Part shown: positions 46,703 to 56,035 of the stretch, piece by piece
Numbering within the stretch: the stretch's first letter is position 1
How the letters are laid out: every line of letters begins with the position of its first letter
NCBI GenBank assembly: GCA_019752635.1
Contig: JAIELX010000008.1
Location: 1-64,000 of the forward strand
Reading direction: 5' to 3'
From: Candidatus Obscuribacterales bacterium
GTDB lineage: Bacteria; Cyanobacteriota; Vampirovibrionia; Obscuribacterales; Obscuribacteraceae
Length of the DNA stretch: 64,000 bases
Position numbers and translations under genes: made by a program
The notes under the pieces: model-generated
The model's input: only the letters and a program-made list of their open reading frames with translations
Database searches by the model: none
What the model was told of the DNA's origin: nothing

Positions 46703-47320
46703 TCACAAATTTTGTCCTTTCCCTTCGAGAGCCTTCAGTTTGGCTTCGAGTTCCGCAATGCGGCCCTGCAACTGCTCAATTACGGGAGCGACAAGCTTTT
46801 GAGCGAACCGCTTGTGAATGTGTTGCGGACAGTTCACGTCCCATGCTTCGATCTCAAACAAGATGGCTCGTTCAACCATGCCGGGGTACGAAGGATCATG
46901 CAGCCGGTCGAGCAGCGCCGGGTCGTCTTCCACCACACGGGCGTTGCCCCACAGCTTGATGCGGCGGCTGCGGGCGTAGTCCATCAGGAAGATGAACGCC
47001 TTCGGGTTCTCTGACAGATTACCCAGCGTGATGTATTGACGATTGCCGCCGAAGTCGGCAAAGCCCAAGGTTTTCTCATCCACCACCGTGAGGAAGCCCG
47101 GAGAACCGCCCCGATATTGAATGTAGGGTTGCCCCTCGGCGTTTGCCGTTCCCAGATAGAACATATCCAGTTCAGCGAGGAACGCTTCCAATTCCGGAGT
47201 GACGATCGTCTCCCAGCTTCCGCCAGATTCCATTCGGGCATAGCTGGACCGAGAGCCTTTCTTCGTTTGAATGGCCTTCACCGTGGGGGTGAAGGCCACG
47301 TCGCTGGAAAACAAACGCAT
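46703..47320 (-). CDS. Pyridoxamine 5'-phosphate oxidase family protein
   Basis: A 205-residue flavin-binding split-barrel protein. The middle FLAELDMFYLGTANAEGQPYIQYRGG, FADFGGNRQYITLGNLSENP and IKLWGNARVVEDDP follow the PNPOx-like pattern of general-stress/FMN proteins rather than true PdxH. A C-terminal coiled-coil segment (QLQGRIAELEAKLKALEG) is present. ATG 47320 has CGGAGG upstream; the longer frame overlaps the next gene. Last gene of the cassette operon; redox detoxification is plausible. Confidence 0.88.
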   Translation of the reverse strand: MRLFSSDVAFTPTVKAIQTKKGSRSSYARMESGGSWETIVTPELEAFLAELDMFYLGTANAEGQPYIQYRGGSPGFLTVVDEKTLGFADFGGNRQYITLGNLSENPKAFIFLMDYARSRRIKLWGNARVVEDDPALLDRLHDPSYPGMVERAILFEIEAWDVNCPQHIHKRFAQKLVAPVIEQLQGRIAELEAKLKALEGKGQNL

Positions 47321-47378
47321 GGTAGGAGTCCTCCGAACTTTCAGATGTCGCGCAAACAGGTCACGGGCGTATTGATGG

Positions 47379-47840
47379 TCAACGGACGGAGGGAATCCCT
47401 GCGTCCCCCGCAGGGCGTGGGCCGGGAGCAAACCAGCGGAATCTTCGTTCGTTTTCCTGAATCGGAACGTCATTGATGCTCGCCTCCCTACGCCGCATCA
47501 GCCCGGCCTCGTCAAACTCCCAAAGTTCGTTGCCGTAGGCCCGGAACCACGTGCCGGCCGCATCGCGGTACTCGTACTGGAAGCGAACAGCGATTCGGTT
47601 GTCCGTGAAAGTCCACAGCGATTTGGTGAGCCGGTAGTCGAGTTCTCGCTTCCATTTGCCGGTGAGGAACGCTCGAATCTGCTCCCGACCGCGCAAGAAT
47701 TGATCCCGGTTTCGCCACTCCGAGTCTTCCGAATAGGCCAGCGCCACACGCTGCGGATCACGACTGTTCCAAGCATCTTCGGCGGCTCGGACTTTGGCGT
47801 TTGCGGTTTCCAGCGTGAAGGGCGGTCGAATGATGGTCAT
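47379..47840 (-). CDS. SnoaL/NTF2-like DUF1348 protein
   Basis: A 153-residue cone-barrel protein. [71 protein letters not shown] and [13 protein letters not shown] are the DUF1348 signature. Members are small, single-domain and of unsettled function, often near oxidoreductases and hydrolases. AAGGAG is correctly placed. It shares an operon with the PNPOx-like gene (58-bp gap) and probably with the hydrolase upstream. Confidence 0.9.
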   Translation of the reverse strand: MTIIRPPFTLETANAKVRAAEDAWNSRDPQRVALAYSEDSEWRNRDQFLRGREQIRAFLTGKWKRELDYRLTKSLWTFTDNRIAVRFQYEYRDAAGTWFRAYGNELWEFDEAGLMRRREASINDVPIQENERRFRWFAPGPRPAGDAGIPSVR

Positions 47841-47939
47841 GGCAGACTCCTTTCAGAAGGTGCGCGAATTGCGGATTGGCGGAATTGAGGCGTTGCATGG
47901 TCGCCTCTAAAGTTTCATCGGAACACCCGGGTGCGCAAA

Positions 47940-48845
47940 CTACTTGGTCAGTTGCTTGCCGAGGAACTCGCGGATCAAAGTGGTGATTACAACTCCGTCT
48001 TCTTCGAGGGCAAAGTGGCCAGTATCGAGCAGGTGGAATTCCAAGTTCTTCAGGTCACGCTTGTAGGGGAACGCGCCAGCAGCAGGAAAGATTGGGTCGT
48101 TCTTGCCCCAGACAATCAGCGTCGGCGGCTGGTGCTTGCGGAGGTATTCCTGCCACTGCGGATACAGGGGCGGGTTGCTGCCATAGCTGAAGAACAACGC
48201 CAGTTGAATCTCTTGGTTGCCGGGACGATCCAAAAGCGGTTGAACGTGTGCCCATGTGTCAGGGCTGATCGCTTCCACATTGTGAACGCCAGCAGTGTAC
48301 TGCCACTTGGTTGCATCAAGAGTCAACAGCGAACGCAGTCCGTCGCCCTTGTCCTTGTTGCGATCTTTCCAGTACGCCTTGATCGGCTTCCAGAATTCGT
48401 TGTCGATGCCTTCATCGTAGGCGTTGCCGTTCTGAACGATCAGCGATTGGACCCGCTCCGGGTGCTTCAATGCGAGTCGGAACCCCACCGGCGCACCGTA
48501 GTCCATCAGGTAGATCGAGTACTTCTTGAATCCAACCATCTCGGTGAACTTGTCGATCACGTTCGCCAAGTTGTCGAAGGTATAGTCGAACTCATTGACG
48601 GATGGGGCCGAACTGTTGCCGAAGCCGGGATAGTCCGGAGCGACAACGTGATACTTGTCGGCCAACGCCGGGATCAAGCTCCGAAACATGTGCGAGGAAG
48701 TCGGGAAACCATGTAGAAGCAACACTGCGGGGGCCTCTTTGGGACCGGCCTCTCGGTAGAAAATGTCGAGTCCGTCAACCTTCACTGTACGGTGCAAGAC
48801 CTGCGTGATCGGCAGTGCAATCGCGGCGTTCCTCAGCGTGGTCAT
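47940..48845 (-). CDS. Alpha/beta hydrolase, haloalkane dehalogenase/epoxide hydrolase-like
   Basis: A 301-residue protein with the alpha/beta hydrolase fold: [20 protein letters not shown] (oxyanion HGFP), [11 protein letters not shown], nucleophile elbow [10 protein letters not shown] with Asp as nucleophile, acid near WGKNDPIF, and catalytic His in [11 protein letters not shown]. An Asp nucleophile points to haloalkane dehalogenase or epoxide hydrolase-type chemistry, not an esterase. It lacks a signal peptide. It leads the operon; a TetR-type operator lies 41 bp upstream of its ATG. Confidence 0.9.
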   Translation of the reverse strand: MTTLRNAAIALPITQVLHRTVKVDGLDIFYREAGPKEAPAVLLLHGFPTSSHMFRSLIPALADKYHVVAPDYPGFGNSSAPSVNEFDYTFDNLANVIDKFTEMVGFKKYSIYLMDYGAPVGFRLALKHPERVQSLIVQNGNAYDEGIDNEFWKPIKAYWKDRNKDKGDGLRSLLTLDATKWQYTAGVHNVEAISPDTWAHVQPLLDRPGNQEIQLALFFSYGSNPPLYPQWQEYLRKHQPPTLIVWGKNDPIFPAAGAFPYKRDLKNLEFHLLDTGHFALEEDGVVITTLIREFLGKQLTK

Positions 48846-48885
48846 GATTCATTCTCCTTGGTTTGGTGTCTCTCAACGAATTCAT

Positions 48886-48899
48886 ACAGACAGGTCTGT
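48886..48899. promoter_or_regulatory. TetR-type operator upstream of the hydrolase operon
   Basis: ACAGAC-AG-GTCTGT is a perfect 6+6 inverted repeat between the TetR gene and the hydrolase. The second copy before tetR (49531-49544) shares 12 of 14 bases in inverse orientation. Confidence 0.6.
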
Positions 48900-48931
48900 T
48901 TATCCTCTTTAAAAAAAGAGAGTGGACTCGA

Positions 48932-49519
48932 TTACTTCCGCTTGGCCTTGGTCACCAATACTAACGCTGCATCTCTCGCCACATCAGCGGGCTCCGACGA
49001 CTGTGCCATCAATGCGGTAACAATCGCTCCTTCCACCAGCAAAGAAATCGCCGGGGTCACGGTTTCAGCAACCTTCATTCCCGCCGATTCCTCGATAATT
49101 GTTTGGAGCATATGGTGAAATCGCTCTTTGTGGCACGCCGAGAACTTCGAGGCCGGGTGCTTTGCATCCGCCAGTTCCACACGAGCGTTGATGAACATGC
49201 AACCTCGGAAACCGGGACTTTCGAACCAATCCTTCAGTGCAGCGAAGAACGCTTCCGGGCGGTCCATTCCTTTGGAAACATGGCGACTAATCCAATTCTC
49301 AAACATGCGGTCAAACTTCTCCTCCCGATATTGAAGCACCGCAAGAATCAGGTCGTCCTTCGAGGGAAAGTGGTTGTACAGGGACATCTTCGCCACTTCC
49401 GCCTCGGCAATGATTCGGTCGATGCCGACAGCCCTCACCCCCTCGGCGTAAAACAGCCGTTCGGCGGTTTCCACGATTCGCTTACGGGTGTCGGATTTGT
49501 TTGCTCGTTCCTTGCTCAT
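48932..49519 (-). CDS. TetR/AcrR family repressor
   Basis: A 195-residue regulator. The helix-turn-helix (residues 10-55: DTRKRIVETAERLFYAEGVRAVGIDRIIAEAEVAKMSLYNHFPSKDDLI) is classical TetR; the C-terminal ligand domain (about 75-190) resembles TetR_C of detoxification regulators. It is co-directional with, and upstream of, the hydrolase operon. Matching palindromes lie before its own gene and before the hydrolase, implying that it represses itself and the cassette until an inducer binds. Confidence 0.94.
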   Translation of the reverse strand: MSKERANKSDTRKRIVETAERLFYAEGVRAVGIDRIIAEAEVAKMSLYNHFPSKDDLILAVLQYREEKFDRMFENWISRHVSKGMDRPEAFFAALKDWFESPGFRGCMFINARVELADAKHPASKFSACHKERFHHMLQTIIEESAGMKVAETVTPAISLLVEGAIVTALMAQSSEPADVARDAALVLVTKAKRK

Positions 49520-49530
49520 GCCCTGAGTAT

Positions 49531-49544
49531 ACAGACCTGTCTAC
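49531..49544. promoter_or_regulatory. TetR-type operator upstream of its own gene
   Basis: ACAGACCTGTCTAC lies 11 bp before the TetR start codon. Its reverse complement matches the operator at 48886-48899 in 12 of 14 bases, suggesting negative autoregulation. Confidence 0.55.
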
Positions 49545-49916
49545 ACAGCGTCAAGCGCCAGCAGAAAATAATCCATGACCAATGGGACGATCTCCGCCGG
49601 ATTCTGCCGGAGAGAATCCGGGTTCAATTCGAGAGGAGAATTTATCGAAAGCATCATTCGTAGGCGAAAACAATATCGATGAATCCGCAACAATCAAAGC
49701 TTCGCCCACAACAACGAAGGCCTTAGTTATTCAGAAAGCTTGTCGATCTTCAACAATATAGCAGCGGGAATTCCGTTCATTGAGTCCACAGAACACTCGC
49801 TCAACAGCCGCCCGAATCTAGATACGAAGAGTAACCCTTCAGCAGCATCAGCCGCTAGACGAACCTGGAGTTTTCGACACCACATTTGATACCAAAGCTC
49901 AAGTTTCCCAAATCAT

Positions 49917-49944
49917 GGGTTAGGCGCGCACTTTTGCCTAACCC
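49917..49944. repeat. 9-bp perfect inverted repeat
   Basis: GGGTTAGGC and GCCTAACCC around a 10-nt spacer. Neither side has a T-run in the right place, so it is unlikely to be a normal intrinsic terminator. It may be a protein-binding site or the end of an element. Confidence 0.5.
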
Positions 49945-49951
49945 AATAAAA

Positions 49952-49980
49952 AATCGGCTCATCTTTTACGACTGCCGATT
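49952..49980 (-). terminator. Terminator of tRNA-fMet
   Basis: On the minus strand, AATCGGC pairs with GCCGATT (7 bp) over a 15-nt loop, followed by TTTTATT. It lies 17 bp beyond the tRNA 3' end. Confidence 0.7.
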
Positions 49981-49996
49981 CTTCAGTAGTTCAATT

Positions 49997-50073
<77 letters not shown>

Positions 50074-50175
50074 TCACTCATTGAATGTTAGCATAAAACA
50101 CTCGGGGCTTACGCGAAGGAAATAAATTGATCTTCACACACCCCCAAGATTGCGCATAGGAGAAGGTTTACACAG

Positions 50176-50628
50176 ATGAAGGCAGTATTACAGAGAGCAT
50201 CAAGTGCGTCCGTCGTGGTTGATGGAGCGCAGGTAGGCGCTATTGGAGCGGGATTTGTGTTGTTGCTTTGTGTCGAGCAACAAGATTCCGAGGACGAATG
50301 TAACTTTCTAGCAAGGAAATGCAGTGAGCTGCGCATTTTCGCCGATCAAGACGGCAAGATGAATCTCTCCTTGATCGACGTCAAAGGCTCAGTATTGCTC
50401 ATTTCTCAGTTCACGCTGGCCGCAGATTGGAAGAAGGGAAGACGCCCCGGCTTCACCGGCGCAGCCAGTCCAGCGGAAGGCAAGCGACTATACGAATACT
50501 TCGGCAAAGTAATGGAAGATCTCGGAATCAACGTTCAGTACGGCGTTTTCGGGGCCCACATGGATGTATCACTGACCAACGATGGTCCAGTGACACTTAT
50601 GCTCGATTACCGCAGTAACGCCAATTAG
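50176..50628 (+). CDS. dtd: D-aminoacyl-tRNA deacylase
   Basis: A 150-residue chiral proofreading enzyme that frees D-amino acids from mischarged tRNA. MKAVLQRASSASVVVDG opens the fold. SQFTLAADWKKGRRP holds the SQxT active site, and VSLTNDGPVTLMLD the NxGPVT motif. It acts in the cytoplasm as a dimer. The ATG is preceded by AGGAGAAGG about 10 nt upstream. Convergent with the next gene. Confidence 0.96.
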   Translation: MKAVLQRASSASVVVDGAQVGAIGAGFVLLLCVEQQDSEDECNFLARKCSELRIFADQDGKMNLSLIDVKGSVLLISQFTLAADWKKGRRPGFTGAASPAEGKRLYEYFGKVMEDLGINVQYGVFGAHMDVSLTNDGPVTLMLDYRSNAN

Positions 50629-50677
50629 GAATCGTTACGTTTCATGCGAAACTCAATGACACTAACAACGTCACGAG

Positions 50678-52129
50678 CTAATCGAACAGAAAATCGAAGA
50701 AAGCGTTTCCGACAGGAATGCGCAATAGGGCTTCAGAAAACTTCGCGGGCTCAAACTCTAGAACACCGTCAACCGACTGTCCAGGCATTATAGTCATATT
50801 GTCCAGTGCATTTTGACGTAAGTCCTCAGCTTTCTGCGCAGACTTAGCTTCTGTTTCAGCAGCGCGCCTTCTCGCCTCTTCACGGGCCTGATAGTCAGGA
50901 ACGCTCGTCATGACCGTTTGCTGGTTCCAGTTGTTGCTGTTCCAGTTGCGATTCCAATTACGACCACGCCCCGCCCACACCGCCGGCGGTGCAGCACCGT
51001 ACACAGGAGGAAGGTAGCCGAACGAAGGAGGACCGTACCCCCACTGGGTGCTGGTAATTGTGGTCGTCGCATTCTCGCCGAAGAAGCGAATCAGCTTCGC
51101 TTTTTTCTCTCCTTTCTTCTCGACCTTTGCGGCCAGGTCGCGTGCTTCTATCGCGTCCAAGCGCTTGATTTGCGGACGCAATGTCAGGACGGACGAGCGG
51201 TCTCCCAAAACTTGAACAGGCGAGCTGCTTCGATTAGTAAAGCGCACACGCGCCTCTACGGAGTTAGAAAACTCATCTTTCTGCGGTGAAAGCGAAGATT
51301 CCACGATCATACCGTTTGCAGTTATTCTCTCGATCGGGTTGCCATCACGAACTCCACGCATGCAGTTCGGCGCGCCTTGCAACGAACGAAACACGGTTCG
51401 ATCATCCAACGCTCCCGGGCTGAACTGGCGATGAACTTCGTCCTTCGCCTCCTTCGCGGCGATGGCTTGTTGGTAATATCGCGCCGCCACCTCCTGCTTG
51501 CCCGCCATGAAACTGACATAGGCGATTCTCTCCACGACATCTGCATACTGCATGCTTCCTGGCGCGGTCTTCTCTCTTATCGCCGCGGCCTTGATATAAC
51601 TTGACTGAGCGGCATCCCATAACTTAGAAAGCTCGTAGAGGTACCCGACGTGCTCGAGACTATCGGCAAGGTCCAGTGAATCAGCCGGCAGTTTTGCCGT
51701 TCTCATCGCCAATGCCTCACGGCTTTGATCAAGCGCTTGCTGCGTAGCACCTGTCGCCTGACGCGCCCAAGCCAGCGAGTCCAGAACAGAAGCCTCTTCA
51801 ATAGAATCGACGCCTTTTTCTTTGATTACCAGCTTCAGAGCCTTATTTAACTCGGACAGAGACTGCTTAAAGTCTCCTATTCCCAGGTCGGCCTCGCCAA
51901 GACCTTTCCATGCCTTCCACTGCATAGACTTAGTTTCGGCTGACTGATTTGAATTTTTCAAACTCTGATCGAACAATGTCTTCGCTTGATTAAACTCACC
52001 ATTCTTGAGCGCACTGTTCGCGGCATCGAGCGTCTCATTGAAGGCGACACCGCCGTCAAGCCCAAACGACGGAACACCGGAGCAAATAGAGGCAACAAGC
52101 GCAACGCTAAAGCAAATCGGCTTTTTCAT
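50678..52129 (-). CDS. Exported TPR protein with Asn/Trp/Gly-rich linker
   Basis: A 483-residue protein. A signal peptide (about 1-22) precedes several TPRs (about 30-230: ALKNGEFNQAKTLFDQSL, GIGDFKQSLSELNKAL, QDQSREAL-type repeats). A region of unknown fold (about 240-345) leads to a compositionally odd linker (about 350-400, WNRNWNSNNWN), an Ala/Glu coiled coil and a final beta segment (MPGQSVDGVLEFEPAKF). The ATG at 52129 has GAGGG; the frame upstream was rejected. Envelope location likely, role unknown. Confidence 0.82.
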   Translation of the reverse strand: MKKPICFSVALVASICSGVPSFGLDGGVAFNETLDAANSALKNGEFNQAKTLFDQSLKNSNQSAETKSMQWKAWKGLGEADLGIGDFKQSLSELNKALKLVIKEKGVDSIEEASVLDSLAWARQATGATQQALDQSREALAMRTAKLPADSLDLADSLEHVGYLYELSKLWDAAQSSYIKAAAIREKTAPGSMQYADVVERIAYVSFMAGKQEVAARYYQQAIAAKEAKDEVHRQFSPGALDDRTVFRSLQGAPNCMRGVRDGNPIERITANGMIVESSLSPQKDEFSNSVEARVRFTNRSSSPVQVLGDRSSVLTLRPQIKRLDAIEARDLAAKVEKKGEKKAKLIRFFGENATTTITSTQWGYGPPSFGYLPPVYGAAPPAVWAGRGRNWNRNWNSNNWNQQTVMTSVPDYQAREEARRRAAETEAKSAQKAEDLRQNALDNMTIMPGQSVDGVLEFEPAKFSEALLRIPVGNAFFDFLFD

Positions 52130-52333
52130 ACACCCTCGTGGAGGTCTCGGAACGAACCGGAATAATACTCTATATAGGAATGCATTTTGTGGCAGCAAGC
52201 GAAGATCGATGCCAGCCTACCGACTCCTCCTTACAAGCCCGGTGCGAATCCCGAAAGATCCGCACCATATACAGTGCGGAGCAGAGGCGCCATACCATAG
52301 TAAGATTCATGTGATCCTCGGAAGCAGGCAAAA

Positions 52334-53587
52334 ATGGAAAGCAAGAACAAACCATATCTCGGCATCGTCGAGGAACTGCATCTTAAAGGCAATAGTATCG
52401 GTCCTCTTGCCGGTACTACTTTCGTAGCCAAGGACCTTTTCGATGTTGCGGGATTTGTGACCGGGGCCGGAAATCCCGATTGGAAACGGACTCATGAGCC
52501 TGCCGCACGCACAGCAGCAGCGATTCAACAGCTACTCAACGCCGGCAGCGACCTCGTCGGAAAAGCGCTCACAGACGAACTGGCCCTCAGCCTGGATGGC
52601 ATCAACACCCATTACGGAACGCCGTTGAATCCGCAGCTTCCCGATTGCATTCCGGGAGGCTCGTCGAGCGGTTCCATATCCGCCACAGCCGCTGGCTATG
52701 CAGATTTCGGACTCGGCACCGATACGCTGGGTTCCATTCGGGTGCCGTCTTCATATTGCGGTCTATTCGGTATTCGACCGACCATGGGAAGTGTCGACCT
52801 GACGGGAGCGATTCCGCTGGGACCATCTTTCGATACCGTTGGCTGGTGTGCACGCTCGGCAAAGCTCCTGGCCAGGGTCGGTGACGTTCTGCTGCAAGAA
52901 TTGCAGGCACCACTTACGCCCTGGACGGACGCGGTCCTTTTAAGCGATTGTTTCGCACTGATGCCTAATGACAATTTGCGCGATTACGTACAGGCTTCGG
53001 CAATCGAATTATTGAGACAGCAAAATTTTCGACATGCCAAACTGGCCCTGCCGACAGACTTTTTGACGAGATGCACGAACGTGTTCAATGCCATTCGGGG
53101 CTACGAAGCAGCTCAATTACATGGCAAGTGGATGGACGACGTGAACCCGGCCTTCGGTCCGGGAATTCGAGAGCGCTTTGAGCAAAGCAAGTTGATTACT
53201 CAAACTCAATTCGAAACCGCCCGGGTTGAATTGCAAGAATTGCGAACACAGTTCCAAGAGTTGACGGGAGGCAGACTGCTCGTGCTGCCAACAGTCTGCG
53301 ACTGGCCGCCTCTTCGCGACTCATCGCAAGAGAGGCTCCAAATGAACAGGCTGACTAACGTCAAAATATCAGTGCTCGCCTCACTGACGGGCCGACCGCA
53401 GGTGACGATGCCCGTTGCGGCACCCGGCCTGTCGCCTGTTGCCGATGCCCGCTTCGGAGTTTCATTCATGGCGCAAAAAGGACAGGACAAACAATTGCTC
53501 TCCTTGCTCAAGGTGTTAAGCGCGCAGCCCGATTGCAAAGAGGAGCAAGACACCGCCGTCCTTTGCGAACAAGCGGGGGAATCCTGA
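52334..53587 (+). CDS. Amidase signature enzyme, AMI1-like
   Basis: A 417-residue Ser-cisSer-Lys amidase. Lys33 is in VAKDLFD, the cis-Ser is in GGSSSGS (about 108-114), and the nucleophile is in GTDTLGSIRVPSSYCGLFG (about residue 134). The short length and the wording of these motifs resemble plant AMIDASE1 (indole-3-acetamide hydrolase) more than GatA, though the substrate cannot be named. No gatB/gatC is adjacent, so a GatCAB role is unlikely. No signal peptide. Divergent from the TPR gene. Confidence 0.92.
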   Translation: MESKNKPYLGIVEELHLKGNSIGPLAGTTFVAKDLFDVAGFVTGAGNPDWKRTHEPAARTAAAIQQLLNAGSDLVGKALTDELALSLDGINTHYGTPLNPQLPDCIPGGSSSGSISATAAGYADFGLGTDTLGSIRVPSSYCGLFGIRPTMGSVDLTGAIPLGPSFDTVGWCARSAKLLARVGDVLLQELQAPLTPWTDAVLLSDCFALMPNDNLRDYVQASAIELLRQQNFRHAKLALPTDFLTRCTNVFNAIRGYEAAQLHGKWMDDVNPAFGPGIRERFEQSKLITQTQFETARVELQELRTQFQELTGGRLLVLPTVCDWPPLRDSSQERLQMNRLTNVKISVLASLTGRPQVTMPVAAPGLSPVADARFGVSFMAQKGQDKQLLSLLKVLSAQPDCKEEQDTAVLCEQAGES

Positions 53588-53661
53588 TTTTGCAGATGTT
53601 TGCAAACGCGAGGCGATCCTTTGCCTGTCCTCCCAACCTTGTGGTAACATCTAAAGAATAT

Positions 53662-53732
53662 GCGGGTGTAGTTCAATGGTAGAACGGCAGCCTTCCAAGC
53701 TGCACACGTGGGTTCGATTCCCACTACCCGCT
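53662..53732 (+). tRNA. tRNA-Gly (TCC)
   Basis: A 71-nt cloverleaf: acceptor GCGGGTG with TACCCGC and discriminator T, D-arm GTTC-AATGGTA-GAAC, anticodon loop CTTCCAA with anticodon TCC, and T-arm GTGGG-TTCGATT-CCCAC. No CCA is encoded. It lies 75 bp after the amidase. Confidence 0.97.
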
Positions 53733-54877
53733 CTAAATCAATAGAAGAAGTATTTTTCGCATCAACACGCAATGCTCTGTTGCCGCGTTGACATTTAGTT
53801 GCAGTCTCGAATCCCATGCGCGGTTGAGGAGAAACTCTCACTACGATACGGCTTTGGCGCAGGTTGATCCAAACGGCCTCTCACTCCAAAGGGTGGGCCA
53901 CAAAAAAGTTCAACAGAGCAAGTCGCTTTGACAGAAGCAGCCAGCTGAAACCCCTCAGAAAGGAACAAGGCCGCCCCGCATTCGGTGCTCGGGGAAACGT
54001 ATTCGCAAGAGCATTTGCAAACTTGAATCTGACATGGATCTCACCAAATCTCCAATCGCACGCCAGCAATCGTGCAACTTACGTTCAATAAATTTGCTAT
54101 GCGCGTAGCTGTTAAGACAAGTCCGAAGCGCTTGGAAAAGCCCGCTTTCCGAGCGCGCACGTAATCACAAGAACAACGATCCGAAGCTAACGAGTGATCG
54201 GGTTGCGTCAGTAATTCAGCAATCGTTCACTTAACTGTTGTTGCTCGATATCATGACTGTGAGCCGAATCCGAGACCGAAGTGATCATGCGTTAACACAC
54301 GACAATCGCAGGCGATTAACGCCGCGACAAACGAAATTGTCGTTGCAAAATCAACAAAATCTCAGACAGCCGCTCGCCGAAACGCAGTCTGGCTCTGGCT
54401 TCGTGATGGAGCATTCGATATGCACACTCGATATTATTCAGTGCAGTAAGTACAAAAATTGTGCAGAATTACTAAGAGATTTTGCAAAAACATGTGCCAC
54501 CACTTTTCCCGGAAACCGAATCGCAGACTCTTGGTGTGCAAGCATTAAGGGATTTGGAATTTTTCCTGCTACGTGGCGTAGTGAAAATTGCGAAATTATT
54601 CATATAGTGTGTCACAGAAGTTTCACTGACATCGCGTTACAGTTGCACCAGTGTCGAGCTTCTCGGCAATGTTCCTCATGATGCCTCCAACTTCATACGC
54701 AGACTGATCTTGTCCCTCGTCAAGGTTATATGCATTAGACCTTTCTGATATACATTATCAAGACGCTGGAGATGGTTGAGATGGCAAAGTGTAGATGCTA
54801 CTGTACCCTTGTTACGGTTCGTAATCGACTTTCTGACTTTTTGATTAAGCAATCCCTCTGCTTTAGGTTATGCTTCC
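53733..54877. other. Gene-free 1.1-kb region
   Basis: No convincing gene, although frames exist at 53864-54091 and 54238-54681 (plus); neither has a ribosome-binding site or family-like sequence. No tmRNA, RNase P, SRP or 6S signature was recognised. It is AT-richer than its surroundings in the middle (about 54430-54620). Possibly decayed genes or a long non-coding region; hisC follows. Confidence 0.35.
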
Positions 54878-56035
54878 ATGGTGACCACTTATATTCAGCA
54901 ACTTTGGCGGATGTCAGACTCTTCTCGGCTTGACGAAATCGCCGTCCCTAAGCGACTAGTCCCTCCCCACATTGAAGCATTACAGGCCTATCAGCCAGGT
55001 CGTCCTGCGGACGCGCTCAAATCAGAGCTGGGGATAGACCGATTCATCAACCTCGCATCGAACGAAAACCCGCTCGGTCCGCCGAAGAGTTCTTTGCGCG
55101 CTATTGAAAAAGCGCTTACCGAAATCAATCGTTATCCTGAGTCCGGCGGATTCAAACTAAGAGAAGCGCTCGCAGAAGTTTATCGAGTGCGCCCCGACAA
55201 CGTAGTTATCGGAAGCGGCTCGGAAAGTATCATGGCGAACATTGTTCGTGCTTTCTTGCACGGCGATGATGAAGTCGTCACCTCGGAAGGCACGTTCATC
55301 GGAATATACGTGCTGGTTAACTCGCAAGGCGTCAAACTTGTCAAAGTCCCGTTGAAAAACTACGGGTTTGATCTGGATGGAATCGCAAACGCCGTAAGCG
55401 AAAAAACGAAACTAGTTTATCTCTGCAACCCCAACAACCCCACGGGCACGATGTTTTCGCGTGCGGATTTCGAAGCATTCATCAAGAAGATTCCCGACCA
55501 TGTGTTGGTTATTTTGGACGAAGCATATTTCGAATTCAGCATGGGTATCGCCGAGTTCCCCGACTCGATGACCTACCGTTACGACAACGTCTTGACCTTG
55601 CGTTCATTCTCCAAAGCGTACGCTCTCGCCGGATTGCGCGTTGGATACGGAATGGGCCACGAGTACTTGATCAACTACGTCAACAAAGTAAAACTGCCAT
55701 TCGAACCGAACATGCTTGCACAAGTTGCAGCCACGGCTGCAATCAAAGACACCGAATATCTAGGCGGTGTGCTTGAGAACAACGACGAAGGCATGCGCTA
55801 TCTGACGAATGAGTTTGAGAAACTAGGATGGGAATACGTCCCTTCGTGCACCAACTTCGTTATGCTTCCAACAGAATCGCCGGAGAAAGTGAAACAAATC
55901 AACGAAGGCATGCTGCGTCGCGGTATTGCTATTCGCCCACTCACCGCATTCGGTCTTCCGCACTGCTTCCGCATCACAATCGGATTGCCCGACGAAAACG
56001 AAGCGTGCATCAACGCACTGAAAGAACTCTACTAA
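54878..56035 (+). CDS. hisC: Histidinol-phosphate aminotransferase
   Basis: A 385-residue PLP enzyme of histidine synthesis (imidazole acetol-phosphate plus glutamate). Family motifs: NLASNENPLGPPKSS, NRYPESGGFKLREAL, GSGSESIM, CNPNNPTGTMF, VILDEAYFEF, SFSKAYALAGLRVGYG (PLP Lys) and CFRITIG near the end. It could also serve aromatic substrates, as some HisC do. The start is uncertain: ATG 54878 has a poor site, and the Met 11 residues on (54911) is an alternative. No other his genes are nearby. Confidence 0.94.
   Translation: MVTTYIQQLWRMSDSSRLDEIAVPKRLVPPHIEALQAYQPGRPADALKSELGIDRFINLASNENPLGPPKSSLRAIEKALTEINRYPESGGFKLREALAEVYRVRPDNVVIGSGSESIMANIVRAFLHGDDEVVTSEGTFIGIYVLVNSQGVKLVKVPLKNYGFDLDGIANAVSEKTKLVYLCNPNNPTGTMFSRADFEAFIKKIPDHVLVILDEAYFEFSMGIAEFPDSMTYRYDNVLTLRSFSKAYALAGLRVGYGMGHEYLINYVNKVKLPFEPNMLAQVAATAAIKDTEYLGGVLENNDEGMRYLTNEFEKLGWEYVPSCTNFVMLPTESPEKVKQINEGMLRRGIAIRPLTAFGLPHCFRITIGLPDENEACINALKELY

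Larger units (their letters stand above)
49520..49996. other. Gene-poor end of the cassette next to tRNA-fMet
   Basis: A 477-bp stretch. Besides the operator, it holds the inverted repeat at 49917-49944 and the tRNA terminator. One frame ending at 49663 has HDQWDDLRRILPERIR, reminiscent of the start of IS5-type transposases, but no larger homologous block follows and it overlaps tetR antisense. Possibly insertion-sequence debris. Confidence 0.3.

Noticed and set aside
49103..49663. 186-codon plus-strand frame with a transposase-like ending
   Set aside because: Mostly antisense to the clear TetR gene. The HDQWDDLRRILPE ending is too short to call an insertion sequence.
54238..54681. 147-codon plus-strand frame in the gene-free region
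   Set aside because: TTG start with no ribosome-binding site, erratic composition rich in Cys and His, and no recognisable motif.
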